Positions 1 to 8,239 of a DNA stretch of 13,201 nt are shown in pieces (positions within the stretch are counted from its first letter, which is position 1; the number at the start of each line of letters is the position of its first letter). The notes under the pieces were generated by a model. That model was not told where the DNA came from and did no database searches. It saw nothing but the letters and a program-made list of their open reading frames with translations. The DNA is from Russula earlei (Eukaryota; Basidiomycota; Agaricomycetes; Russulales; Russulaceae), in contig JAGFNK010001199.1 of NCBI GenBank assembly GCA_025769875.1, positions 1 to 13,201 of the forward strand. Direction: 5' to 3'. The translations under genes were made by a program, and so were the position numbers.

Positions 1-494
1 TTCATGACAGTCCTGGCTTCACAGACACCTACACAACTGCCTTTGTGCACGCATCGTCCACACTTTTGCTGTGGAACCATCCAACACTGCCCTTGCCACC
101 AGTACAATCTAACCCCCTTTGGCATCTGTTCCAATGTTGGGATCTACACCCGGACGCTGACTTCCCCCTCGGACGTATTGCTTACATTTTTAATACGTCA
201 TTGTTTAGGAAACTCAACCTTACCTGCTATCTACCATCCTGCTTACGAAGGGTCCTTTTGCCTATCTATGTACACAACTTCTTGGACGGACACCTTGCTT
301 TTGCTTAAGTTACTTACATTTCAAGGAGAACAGTAACCATGTCCCTACGTCACTATTCAACTTATACAGTTGACACCTATGCTTCAAACCCCCAGTTTAC
401 TTCATTTCTGCTTACACCTCGCATTCCCCCTAACCCTCTCGAAATAATCGAGAGGTACCGTCTCGGAACCATACATCTTGTGCACAGTTCTTAA
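1..494 (+). pseudogene. X pre-gag protein, segment 1 (old copy), frameshifted
   Basis: Homologous to 12108-12615 of the young copy. Recognisable pieces lie in changing frames: a conserved stretch around NLTPFGICSNVG, then PDADFPLGRIAYIFNTSLF, then VHNFLDGHLAFA. An in-frame stop follows the last piece where the young copy reads on (AFAYGYLHF). The segment ends at a TAA (492-494) that the young copy shares. Indels and CpG-type changes show it is dead. I recognise no known domain. It is probably one part of a long protein coded between the LTR and gag of X. Since it begins at the window edge, its N-terminus is not visible here. Confidence 0.65.
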
Positions 495-540
495 AAAGTA
501 AGAACCACCCTTGTAACACTTCAATAAAGATTGAATAAAC
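486..540 (+). other. Conserved stop / hairpin / double AATAAA junction in X (old copy)
   Basis: The stop TAA (492-494) lies in a stem-loop: GTTCTT (487-492) can pair with AAGAAC (500-505). Two AATAAA hexamers follow (within 522-538). The sequence also looks like a short intron, because GTAAGA starts at 498 and an AG precedes the next coding stretch at 562. In the young copy the stem is a perfect 7 bp. The site may be an ORF end with poly(A) signals, or an intron with a stop just before it; I cannot decide between them. Confidence 0.45.
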
Positions 541-561
541 CTTTTTTGCTTTAACTAAAAA

Positions 562-878
562 GTGCCTTGAGAGTATGCCTTAGAAGAAGATGAAGAGGAA
601 GACACTATCACCAGACACATCCTGAGCCTAAATCATTATCAAACTTGGGCCTCCACCGTATTCCCTGTCGTCACCTTAACCAATCCACATGACATACAGG
701 AATAGAACCACCCCACGAAGACTTTCCTCATCTCATTGTCAAAGAGTTCCTTGAAGTCTTACCATTTGGACAACTCCTAAGCCACAACGAACACACAGTG
801 TATCATGAAACCCTTAGTCGACTCCTGCCACCAGCATGACAACAACTATTATATTGGCAACTTGCTCAAGCGAAGAAC
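562..878 (+). pseudogene. X pre-gag protein, segment 2 first part (old copy)
   Basis: Matches 12685-13001 of the young copy. It opens with an acidic run (LEEDEEED) followed by ITRH, then about 100 residues containing EDFPHLIVKEFLEV and a Leu-rich stretch around ETLSRLLPP. Here the frame passes from EVLPFGQLLSH without a break, whereas the young copy has lost one base at the same place. In-frame stops are present (for example PPA followed by TGA, where the young copy has CGA). It has no ATG at its start and no domain that I recognise. The reading continues after the beta LTR at 1483. Confidence 0.6.
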
Positions 879-1477
879 TGCTACGGCGTCGTGGCCGTAA
901 GAGCGTTAGCTCAAGGTTCAGTGGGGGCCAAGTCCCTGTGACTTGGTTCGAGGGTTCAGTGGGGCCGGCTCAAGGAGGCCGGATCAAAGGTTTCGCGTCT
1001 CAAGGCTGAGTCAGACAATGACTCAGTCCGCAGACAGAGTTGATCTTCTGGCTACACAGAGGAGGAGGATGATGGTAGAGTGAGAGAGGAATGAGAAGAA
1101 CGCAAGAGTCCCTCCTAGTGTGTTGATGTCAAGCAAGGTAAGAGCCAGCACAAACAAGTTGTGATTTGAGAGAGAGGATACAGGGCAAAGGGATGCAACA
1201 GGAAATGAGACAAAGCTAAGCTTGGGGCATTCCCCAGCTTTTACAGGCACTTAAATACTGTATGTAGCGAGGCTGTACAGTACTATATGTGGAACAATAG
1301 ATAAAGATGGGCCAATAGCAAAAGGAACTCGAACAATAGATGAAACACATAAACAAGAAACAATAAGGGACCATCAACATCAAGGGATGAAACAGTAACC
1401 AAGGAAACAGGGGTGACATGAGAGAACAATAACAGAAGAGGTTAGAGACGAACCAACAAGGAGGGTAAATCACAACA
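879..1477 (-). mobile_element. Solo LTR, family beta, 599 bp, TSD AGAAC
   Basis: The insert is absent from the young X copy, where the sequence reads straight through GCGAAGAACATCC. It is flanked by AGAAC at 874-878 and 1478-1482. Ends are TGCTACGG and CACAACA, giving TG...CA. Orientation is minus: on that strand it begins TGTTGTGATTTACCC, and TATTTAAG (1250-1257) sits near a plausible promoter position. A GC-rich block at 880-1020 contains two copies of a GGTTCAGTGGGG(G)CC motif. CpGs remain in that block, unlike the host copy around it, which suggests a later arrival. Short stop-free frames inside are not credible genes. Confidence 0.85.
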
Positions 1478-1482
1478 AGAAC

Positions 1483-3222
1483 ATCCAAGGACAACCAGTT
1501 GATTATCAATCCCTGCACTCCAGTGAATTGAACCTTTGGACCAGGATCATCCAGCCACGCACCATCTCATTGTTAATTCTTTAAGAACAGGGTATTGCCT
1601 GTTTTACCTGGCTTGGGTATACGTCAGCTACTATCATCTCACTATCCAGTTCTACCATCTATGTCTTAACAGAATACAAAGGGAAGATCAATCCTACATC
1701 CAACTTGCTGTTGTACCAGGAATACATAACACCTTTGATTGGGGAAACTAACTCTTGGTTATACAATGCAGACTACAATCAACCTTGGGCAAGTACCAGC
1801 CCAGACGCCTCATATACTGGTCCCCCTGTGTACTATTCTGTCCCAGCAATTCTAGAAACCTCAAGTCTTGCCCCTCGACCCCTCACACCAATTCAAACCA
1901 CCGTCCCAACTAGCCAGGAGCATTGGTCTGCCAGCACAGAAGATACTGAGTCAAATCCATGGACAGCAAGGTGTAACTGCAAAACAGAGTATTGCACGTG
2001 CAACTTTCGACCAGATACACCTCCTACCCCTGACGGAATTACCTTGTGGACGCCAGGTGACTACCACCTCCCCATTCGATAAATCTGGCTCCTCGACACA
2101 GGAGACGCGCATCATCCCAACGACCCCCTGAGAGAGAAACATTTCCCAACGCAAGAGGATTTCTTGTTGAAAGACCATTACCTCCTACCCCTCCTGACGC
2201 CTACTTACCCTTGTTTACTAATTGTATTCCTACCCCTGTTGTACCTATCCAACCCTTTGCATCACCCCTCATTGAATCCCCTGATAGTGCTGATCTTAGG
2301 AGTACTGATTTACACTGCTACTTACCAGAACAATCCTTCCTAGCATTAAACCTACCTACGCGTTCAACGAGAGAGTTAATTGAATTCAAGAGTTATTGTA
2401 CCCAAGCTTGGCATCAATGACTGACACATTTTATAGTTTACAAACACCCCATCAGGGAAATAAGTGACTTTGCCATCTCTCCAGTGGAATTCGAAGGATA
2501 TCTGTGGAAAACCCAAGTAGTTCTAACACAAAGCAGCATCACTGAAGAATACTCCTGAATCCAGTTAAAGAAACACCAAGGAAGACCTGACTCCATTCGA
2601 CTGAAACCAGCCTATAACATAGGATATCCTTGGAACAACAGCCATTGGACCATAACGTCGTCTAAAAACTTATGAGCACTAGAAGAGATATCACTGACGA
2701 CAAAGAAAACTTAATTCCACTCTTATTTGAAAACCTCAGCTATGATACTGTAGACCACTGTTATCAAGGAAGATTTGCAGGATTATCTATTATCAACCAC
2801 GGAAATCTTCAGACTCTTGGTTTTACGAAGATGATAACAATGAAGTTACTACCACCCAACTTAAAGCGGCAGCCCCAGGAGCAGAAAATGTTCAAGAATT
2901 CAACCCCTACAATTTCATGGGTCTCTTCCTAGATAAACCAGTCAAGTGGAGCCATTCTAGAAGATATTGGGTTTACTACAACAACAAAGAAGTCAACTTC
3001 ACGGTTAGAGCAACACAAGAAGTTACCGCTGTTCTAGGCACTGCACCAAGCATTCGAAGCACTACTCCAGGACCCTCTACCCGACGAAATACTCAACAAC
3101 CCACTCCACATACAGTTAGCAACGTACCACAAACAATCCCTCGAACACTCACCCCATCTAGAATTCAGTTACAAGGACCAGCTCCACCTATTGTTACAAC
3201 CACGACAACTCAGAATCCCACC
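1483..3222 (+). pseudogene. X pre-gag protein, segment 2 remainder (old copy), unknown function
   Basis: Coding-like sequence continues from 878 across the beta insertion. Pieces seen in order: QGQPVDYQSL; an aromatic-rich stretch with HSLRTGYCLFYLAW (about 1577-1618); a Pro/Thr/Ser-rich stretch at 1750-1960; a C-x-C-x4-C-x-C cluster at 1972-2001; Pro-rich runs near 2180-2300; a stretch with RELIEFKSYCTQAW near 2370-2415; KENLIPLLFENLSYD near 2704; FLDKPVKWSHSRRYWVYYNN near 2923; then a Thr/Pro/Gln-rich linker at 3040-3220. Several frameshifts and in-frame stops break it. The cysteine spacing could bind a metal, but that is inference. The young copy covers only the part up to 1683. I know no family for this region. 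Confidence 0.55.
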
Positions 3223-3352
3223 ATGTCAAACAATCCATGCCTTGTTGGAACTGCCCCAGAACCCTTCAATGGAAAGGCCAACAATGCAGAAGCCTTTTGG
3301 GCAGCCCTAGCTAATTATTACTACATCAATGGCGACTCTTTTACAGACAAAA

Positions 3353-4234
3353 TGTTACACCATTTTCCTTTTATGTTTTACTTCTTACCGTTGCTATGGA
3401 CTGCTTGCTTTTGTACGTCCCTTTACTTACTGGTCTCGTGATCTCTTACGTCTTGTGATCCCTTCTGTGTTATCATGTGATCCATACACGTCCAGGTAAC
3501 ACTGGATTGCTGTTACTTTCCCTTTGTTTGGTGTTCTTCCCATTTATGTTCACTTTTTACTTTTGACTGTGCAGTGCTGCGCACTTACTGTGCAGCACAG
3601 TTACTTGGTTCTGACTCATTCGTGGCCTCATTGCTATGACTCCTACTTATTATGACTCCTATTATACTAGTAGCACAGTCAAAGCGCAGCTATTGCTGCG
3701 CTTCTCCTGTATATATAAGCTCAGTACTTTGTGACCAAAGCCCTAAGCTTGGTCTCTTGTAGAATCCAACCTACTCTTGTCCAACATATTCTCCTGCAAC
3801 CCACTTCACTCTCACAAACTTAAACCACAACCACCTCTCCATTTCATCAACTCTCAACACATCATCCACCATCTACTCTTCGCCTTTCCCTTCCTTCCCT
3901 AAGAGTCTCTCTTCACTCCCCTGAGAAGAGCTCTCCTCCTTTAGGACCTACCTTCCTCTACTCTCTCTGCGTTGTTCAAGGTCCCCGATGGACTTGAACG
4001 CATATAGCTAGTGGAACCAGCCCTAGTCTATCCCATTATAAACTTACCCTAGCTTCTCAACGGACCGAGTTGTACTAGGAAGGGTCTATTGGCCATAACC
4101 TGTTTAGCATAAAACACTTCGACCGCTGCAGGAATCCTTACTCATTATACACGGGAACCAGCCCGTTTCTTGAACACCTCTCTATCATCAACTTGTTTTC
4201 CACTTGTGAACTGACACAGCTAGTTACCGTGACA
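3353..4234 (+). mobile_element. Solo LTR, family gamma, 882 bp, TSD CAAAA
   Basis: Begins TGTTACACC and ends ACCGTGACA (TG...CA), flanked by the perfect 5-bp duplication CAAAA at 3348-3352 and 4235-4239. It interrupts the gag frame of X, which resumes after removal of the insert plus one duplication. TATATATAAG at 3710-3719 gives + orientation, with a pyrimidine-rich transcribed part after it. No internal region is left, so it is a solo LTR from LTR-LTR recombination. It is not obviously similar to the alpha, beta or delta LTRs. Confidence 0.92.
3682..3719 (+). promoter_or_regulatory. LTR gamma core promoter: hairpin next to TATA box
   Basis: A perfect 9-bp inverted repeat, AAGCGCAGC (3682-3690) and GCTGCGCTT (3695-3703) with a TATT loop, lies 6 bp before the TATA box TATATATAAG (3710-3719). 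About 100 bp upstream is a second, imperfect GTGCTGCGCAC / GTGCAGCAC inverted pair. The TATA role follows from LTR architecture; the role of the hairpin is unknown. Confidence 0.6.
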
Positions 4235-4274
4235 CAAAAGCAAGAAAGTTGCTGCTGCACTAACCCACTTTAAA

Positions 4275-4878
4275 GCTCCTTCATTGGGCTCTTCCTAGGG
4301 AGTGTTCATGACAAAACATGTGAGTAGAGGTCCTTCATGTGTAGTATACAAATAAAACATTTGTTGGGGAGTGCTGTAATATCATTTGCCCCATTATTAT
4401 GATCTGGTCATTGTGAGGGGGTGTCTGCACATTTAGAGGCTCCTGGTTTGTGATGAATCTCAAAATAGAAGTCAGCAAGTGTGGAGATATATCCTGCAAT
4501 CCTTCTATTGATTTTGTGGGGGAGTCTATAATGGGCAAGGTTGGCATAGTTGGTGAAGATCTTGATTGGGTGTTTTGTCTCCACAAGTAAATATTGCCAG
4601 TGTTGGAGCACAAGGATTAGGGCCAAGAACTCTCTATCCCATACTGGGTAGTTCCTTTCTGCCTTGTTGAAGGTGTGCAAGATGTTTGCAATCATTTTCC
4701 TCTTTCCTCTTTTGTCTTTCTGGAAGAGGATCACCCCTGTGGCAAATTGTGATGCATCAGTTTCTAGTTCATAGGGGAGTTCTGGGTTGGCTGTGTAGAG
4801 TTCAGCATCTTTGCAAACTGCTGAGATCAAGGTTTCTAAGGCAGTTGCTGCTTCAGTTGTCCAAATGAAGGTGGTCCC
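4275..4878 (-). pseudogene. Y pol: RT-RNase H connection and RNase H
   Basis: From 4878 downward the frame gives FIWTTEAATALETL (connection), then ELETDASQFATGVILFQKD with the first RNase H Asp, NYPVWDREFLAL with the catalytic Glu, KIFTNYANLAHYRLP, and HHKPGASKCADTPSQ. In active Gypsy enzymes the third motif is TDHxNL; here the Asp is Asn, a CpG-type change (GAC to AAC). After ADTPSQ the frame meets TGA where Arg (CGA) is usual, then PDHNNGANDITALP. RNase H degrades the RNA of the RNA/DNA hybrid in reverse transcription. It is inactive here: a catalytic residue is lost, a stop is present and integrase is absent. Confidence 0.9.
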
Positions 4879-5707
4879 TGTTATGAATCAAGCCCAGGAT
4901 TGGGCCACAAAGAACAAGATACTCTTCCTAACATGACTACACTATCTCTACTGCTTCACCAACATTTATATCTTTTTACTTCAAAGGCTATCCTCCCTAG
5001 GATATGAAGATATCATAGTCACAAGGATATTGTGGCATGACTGGACATTCCCTACCCAATCAGGTAATCACCATGTGCTAGCCACATGGCCACACAGCCA
5101 CCAAGAACCCAAAACAGTGGATAGACTCTCCAAGACTCTTTGCATAACTCAGATAATGTCATCTAGCTCCAACGATGTCATGGCTGACTGAGCAGCCCAA
5201 CAATGACTCATTGGCTCACCAAGCACTCCACAGTGATATCATTATGATATCATTGCCCCACAATGATCAGTAATACCCTCAGTCAGCCATAAGTCTAACA
5301 CAAGTGAGTTTATGCCCCATGCACCCTATTGGATGAAACTAGAGAGTCTACAATAGTCCCTATAGTTTGTACTCAGCCCTGTACAAGTATATAAGCCCCA
5401 ATGTAGCATGGCAGTCATCAGACTGTCCATTTGTGATACTCTCACTTCCAGGGTAGTCCTTTGTGACTGCTCTGTCTAAAGCTTCCTCTCTGCCTCCTAA
5501 GGTACTCCTTTGTGACTGCCTTCATCAGTGCTTTGACATCCTGACTTCAAGCCTTTGTCTCTGTCTCCTGCAACATCTACCAGTCCCTCTCTGGTACCTC
5601 CTAGTTGTTTGGCTCGTCCTCATTGGCAATAATGTCCACCACATCATCCAGAACTTTAGTCACACCTGCTCCTGAACCTTAGTGGTCAGCAGTACGTATC
5701 CTTGACA
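4879..5707 (+). mobile_element. Solo LTR, family alpha, copy A, 829 bp, TSD GTCCC
   Basis: Begins TGTTATGAATCAAG and ends ACGTATCCTTGACA, with the exact 5-bp duplication GTCCC at 4874-4878 and 5708-5712. It inserted into the Y pol frame. TATATAAG lies at 5388-5395 (+ orientation). It is homologous over its length to copies B, C and D, and is the most CpG-poor of them, so probably an old insertion. A perfect 9-bp inverted repeat with a 1-nt spacer, TGATATCAT-T-ATGATATCA, is at 5234-5252. The short frame at 5463-5675 (Leu-rich, hydrophobic near its end) lies in the transcribed part of the LTR and is not taken as a gene. Confidence 0.93.
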
Positions 5708-6056
5708 GTCCCCTTTTTAATGGTGAAAAAGATGGGGCAAGCTATTTTGACAAAGTCACAAATAAATGGTTGTTGGCAATTGAGGGCACCCATGACTTGT
5801 TGTACTTGTTTTATATTAAGTGGGGGTCTTGGCCAGTCTTTGAGGCCATCCATTTTGGCTGGATCAATTTTTAGTGTTCCTTGGTTGATCCTGAACCCTA
5901 GAAAATCAATTTCTTTTTGTTCAAAGGCACATTTGGAGGCTTTGAGAAAATATGAGTCCTTTTCAAGGAGATCAAGGAATTTGTGCATGATTTGTTGGTG
6001 AAGGTGTTCTTCTTGTTCTCCTGTGGCTATTGCCACATTGTCAAGGTAATTGCAGG
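5708..6056 (-). pseudogene. Y pol: C-terminal part of reverse transcriptase
   Basis: From about 6050 downward: NYLDNVAIATG, where active Gypsy RTs have Y-x-DD; EEHLHQQIMHKFLDLLEKD; YFLKASKCAFEQKEIDFLGF; INQGTLKIDPAKM; LKDWPRPPLNIKQVQQVMGA; and CDFVKIACPIFFTIKKGT. This is the palm/thumb end of a Ty3/Gypsy RT in canonical order. The second catalytic Asp is Asn (GAC/T to AAT), a CpG-type change that would abolish polymerase activity. Everything upstream of the YxDD box is missing; the sequence before it is the foldback segment at 6057-6215. The frame continues across LTR A into RNase H. Confidence 0.92.
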
Positions 6057-6215
6057 TGTAGTGTATCACATGGGTTGTACCACAGGTGACTTGTGTGATA
6101 CCTGTACCTGCCAATACCATACCTGTTTTCACACCTTACCCTTGGGTACAGGTTTAACCTGTGGTATTTACTATTCATAATTACTGTGGTTTCAATACAC
6201 CATGGTTATACTACA
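6057..6215. repeat. Nested inverted repeats (foldback or degenerate MITE)
   Basis: Three nested arm pairs point to one centre. The outer pair is TGTAGTGTATCACATGG (6057-6073) with CCATGGTTATACTACA (6200-6215), imperfect. The middle pair is TACCACAGGT (6078-6087) with ACCTGTGGTA (6157-6166), perfect. The inner pair is ACCTGTACC (6100-6108) with GGTACAGGT (6145-6153), perfect. The loop is about 36 nt. It starts exactly where the RT frame of Y loses sense. No clear target duplication is seen, so a MITE is a guess. Confidence 0.5.
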
Positions 6216-6696
6216 ATACATACCACTATATAGTCCACAGAGAGCAAGCTACAAGGGGTGTGACTTGCATGTTGCTTGTGCTGTTGTCTTGTGGGCATGG
6301 TGACAAGGTCTTTTCCACCACCTGTGGTGGCAGCACATGTGGATGAGGGTATTTGTATGGGTGGGGATGTGATGGAAGGGGAGGCACAGTGCAGTGTGGT
6401 GCTTGCATTGATGGCTTCTCCTGGGGCAACATTGTGGTGGTGGAGTCTGATCTTTCTGTGGGGCAGTGTTGTGGCATCTGCTTCTCTGAGGCAGCAGCAT
6501 GCTCTTCATTTTCCAGTTATCTGTGTGTTCTTTTTTGGTTGTGCAAGGTAGCATGACAGCCAGAGATGGAAGTGAGAGGGCAGCATGGTCAGGAGGCGGA
6601 GGCATAGGCGGCAAGAGTGAGTTTGTAGACAGAGACATAGATGGTGAGAACTCAAGAAGGAGGGCCAGAGGTTTGCACCAAACATGTCTTCATCTT
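6216..6696. other. Unassigned CpG-poor stretch
   Basis: Minus-strand frames are open for up to about 130 codons (6249-6638), but the predicted residues are Pro/His/Cys-rich with no motif I recognise, and the plus strand is equally open, as expected of a GT-rich strand. It could be the lost 3' portion of the decayed gene at 8240-10300, or the 5' part of element Y. I call no gene. Confidence 0.3.
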
Positions 6697-7914
6697 TGTT
6701 GTGAACCAAGGCCAAGTCCCGGCCACATATTGTCTAGTTTGACTCAGAAGAAACCCCTCTCACTTTACATTGCCAATCCACTTCTATTTCATGGGTTACC
6801 CTTCCTGTAGTACAACATATCACTCTCGCAAAGGCACTATGACACAACTAGATGCCTATTTCCTAATTGTGTAATCATCGCATGGCAGCCACATGGCCAC
6901 TCAGCCACCAAGGTCCTGAAACAACAGCATGGATGTTGAACCAGAACCCAAATGGATCAAAGAAGGCAAAGACCTTCATACAAGGTTCAAGATCCGCTCA
7001 TAGATGTTACATGTTAGACAGAGCTTTAGAATATGCACATATGGCAATAGGGTTATGCATACTACACTATCTATCACAAGATGCAGCCTTATGCTGCATC
7101 TAGAATGTTTCCACATCACACATCACTGTATGCGCAATATAGTGGACTCCTGTAGTCACCTCTTTTGGACTTAGGAACAGCCCTGGGTTGTAGAGGTATA
7201 AATACCATTCATGTAGATGAGTATACATATTGCAATACACCCCAATATCACTTGAGCATTAGCACAATCTCTAAGGTGGGTTGCTTGGCCTGTTAGCTGC
7301 ACTCTATGCTGCACAACCACGGACTCCTACAACTTGTTGCATAACTCAGATGACACCACTAAGCTCCAATGACATCATGGCTGACTGAGTGACTCCACAC
7401 TGACATCATCTGCTCACCAAGCACTCCACAGTGACATCATAATGGTGTCATTGCTCCACAATGATCAGTAATACACTCAGTCAGCCCTAAACCTGACACA
7501 AGCAAGTTTATGCCTCTACAACCCTATTGGATGGCACCAAGGAGTCTAGAATAGTTTCTGTTCTTTGTAATCGACCATGTACACAGTATATAAGCCCCAA
7601 TGAAGCATGGCAGTCATCAGACTGTACATTTGTGATACTCTCATCTTCCTGGGTACTCCCCCGCAACCACTTAGTTTAAAGTCTTCCCTTGCCCTCAAGG
7701 TACTCTTCAACAACTGCCTTGTCAAAAGCCCCTTTGCTGCACTGGCCTCCAGTCTTCACCTCTGCCTCCTGCAACACATACCAGTCCCCATCTGGTATCT
7801 TCTAGTCATTTGGCTTGTCCTCCTGTTCAATGCTGCCTATGCTGCATACCATCTGTTCCGACCCTTGCCCACCTGCTCCTGAGTCCTTAGTGATCAGCAG
7901 TATGTGTCTTGACA
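6697..7914 (+). mobile_element. LTR alpha copy B, interrupted by insertion delta, no matching TSD
   Basis: Begins TGTTGTGAACCAAGGCC and ends GTGTCTTGACA, like LTR D. After subtracting the ~385-bp insertion at 6934-7318 it is about 830 bp, the family length. TATATAAG is at 7587-7594 and the inverted pair TGACATCAT-A-ATGGTGTCA at 7432-7450 (one mismatch). Flanks are ATCTT on the left and TTGTC on the right, so no target duplication is found. It may therefore come from recombination between two elements, from a flank deletion, or may have an eroded edge. Relative to D most CGs are TG or CA. Confidence 0.85.
6934..7318 (+). mobile_element. Insertion delta inside LTR B, probable small solo LTR
   Basis: About 385 bp are present in B but missing from A, C and D at the matching point. 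It starts TGTTGAACC and ends near GCACAACCA. Flanks ATGGA (6929-6933) and ACGGA (7319-7323) are an imperfect 5-bp duplication differing by one CpG-type change; the exact right end is uncertain by one or two bases. TATAAATA at 7197-7204 suggests + orientation. A 9-bp stem-loop, AGATGCAGC (7079-7087) and GCTGCATCT (7093-7101), lies within it. It contains no credible ORF. Confidence 0.6.
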
Positions 7915-8239
7915 TTGTCTAAGGTGAGGATGGGGACATGTAAGAGCTGGCTCTGGGGGACAGCAGGGTGGGACTGGTCCAAATGGGTGAAATATGCAAT
8001 GTGGTCAGAAGACTTGCGTGGTCCAACGCAGGGGTGAGGAGGTGCTGGGTGTGCATCTCAATTTAGGGGTCTATAGGATACTGTGAGATGGATGAGGTTG
8101 GTGATGTAGGTGGAGTCAGATGTCAACTGCTTGGAAAGTTTGGGGTGCCAGCTCTGCTGCTGTACAGTATCAGGAGCTGATTGCCATTGGTGTGACAGTG
8201 CTGGTGTTGTTGCTAGTTCTGGTAGCAAAAGCAACAGGA
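7915..8239. other. Unassigned stretch between LTR B and the decayed gene
   Basis: I find no convincing gene. It is probably the decayed 3' part of the minus-strand gene at 8240-10300, because Ser/Pro/Thr-rich minus-strand reading continues weakly towards LTR B (for example SPTLLSPRASSYMSPSSP near 7920-7990). There are no repeat ends or promoter motifs. Confidence 0.3.

Larger units (their letters stand above)
1..4274 (+). mobile_element. Older decayed internal region of retroelement X, interrupted and 3'-truncated
   Basis: Positions 1-878 plus 1483-1683 align collinearly with about 12108-13201, so this is a second, older copy of the internal region that follows LTR D. It carries frameshifts, stops and many CG-to-TG/CA changes relative to the younger copy. 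Coding content is a long unknown region followed by a Ty3/Gypsy-like gag start at 3223. Two solo LTRs split it (879-1477 and 3353-4234), each with exact 5-bp target duplications, so they are later insertions. Gag reading stops matching at about 4274, where minus-strand pol sequence of another element begins. The copy's own 5' LTR would lie left of the window. No integrase or 3' LTR of this copy is seen. Confidence 0.8.
3223..4274 (+). pseudogene. X gag N-terminal part, split by solo LTR gamma
   Basis: An ATG at 3223 in a strong context (CCACCATGTC) opens a frame with the Ty3/Gypsy gag-type motif PEPFNGKANNAEAFWAAL and then ANYYYINGDSFTDK. At 3352 the frame is cut by LTR gamma; it resumes exactly at 4239/4240 with SKKVAAALTHFK, the expected continuation of fungal Gypsy gag. 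Gag forms the virus-like particle of such elements. The match is lost at about 4274, so most of gag, and all of pol for this copy, is missing. The same frame is also open upstream into the Thr/Pro-rich linker, so gag may be fused to the preceding region instead of starting at 3223. Confidence 0.75.
4275..6056 (-). mobile_element. Ty3/Gypsy pol fragment Y, split by solo LTR A
   Basis: On the minus strand, reading from 6056 down to 4275, come the end of reverse transcriptase, the RT-RNase H connection and RNase H in the usual Gypsy order. A solo alpha LTR (4879-5707) interrupts it; removing that LTR and one GTCCC restores the frame. The upstream RT, gag and protease, and the downstream integrase, are missing, so both ends are truncated. 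It is nearly CpG-free: no CG occurs between 4230 and 5171 apart from the boundary. Whether it is the pol of X or of another Gypsy family cannot be told here, as no X pol lies in the window. Confidence 0.85.

Noticed and set aside
940..960. GGTTCGAG resembling a tRNA T-loop
   Set aside because: No acceptor, anticodon or D stems are found around it; it belongs to a short repeat in LTR beta.
1023..1518. Minus-strand ORFs of 75 and 100 codons
   Set aside because: They lie in solo LTR beta, have no recognisable motif, and reflect the pyrimidine-rich transcribed strand of an LTR.
5160..5260. Short repeated TGACATCA words as a CRISPR-like or tandem array
   Set aside because: Spacing is irregular and the words recur at the same places in every alpha LTR, so they are LTR upstream sites.
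6226..6638. Overlapping minus-strand ORFs rich in Pro, His and Cys
   Set aside because: Both strands are open in several frames because of the skewed composition; no domain or conserved motif is seen, so no gene is called.
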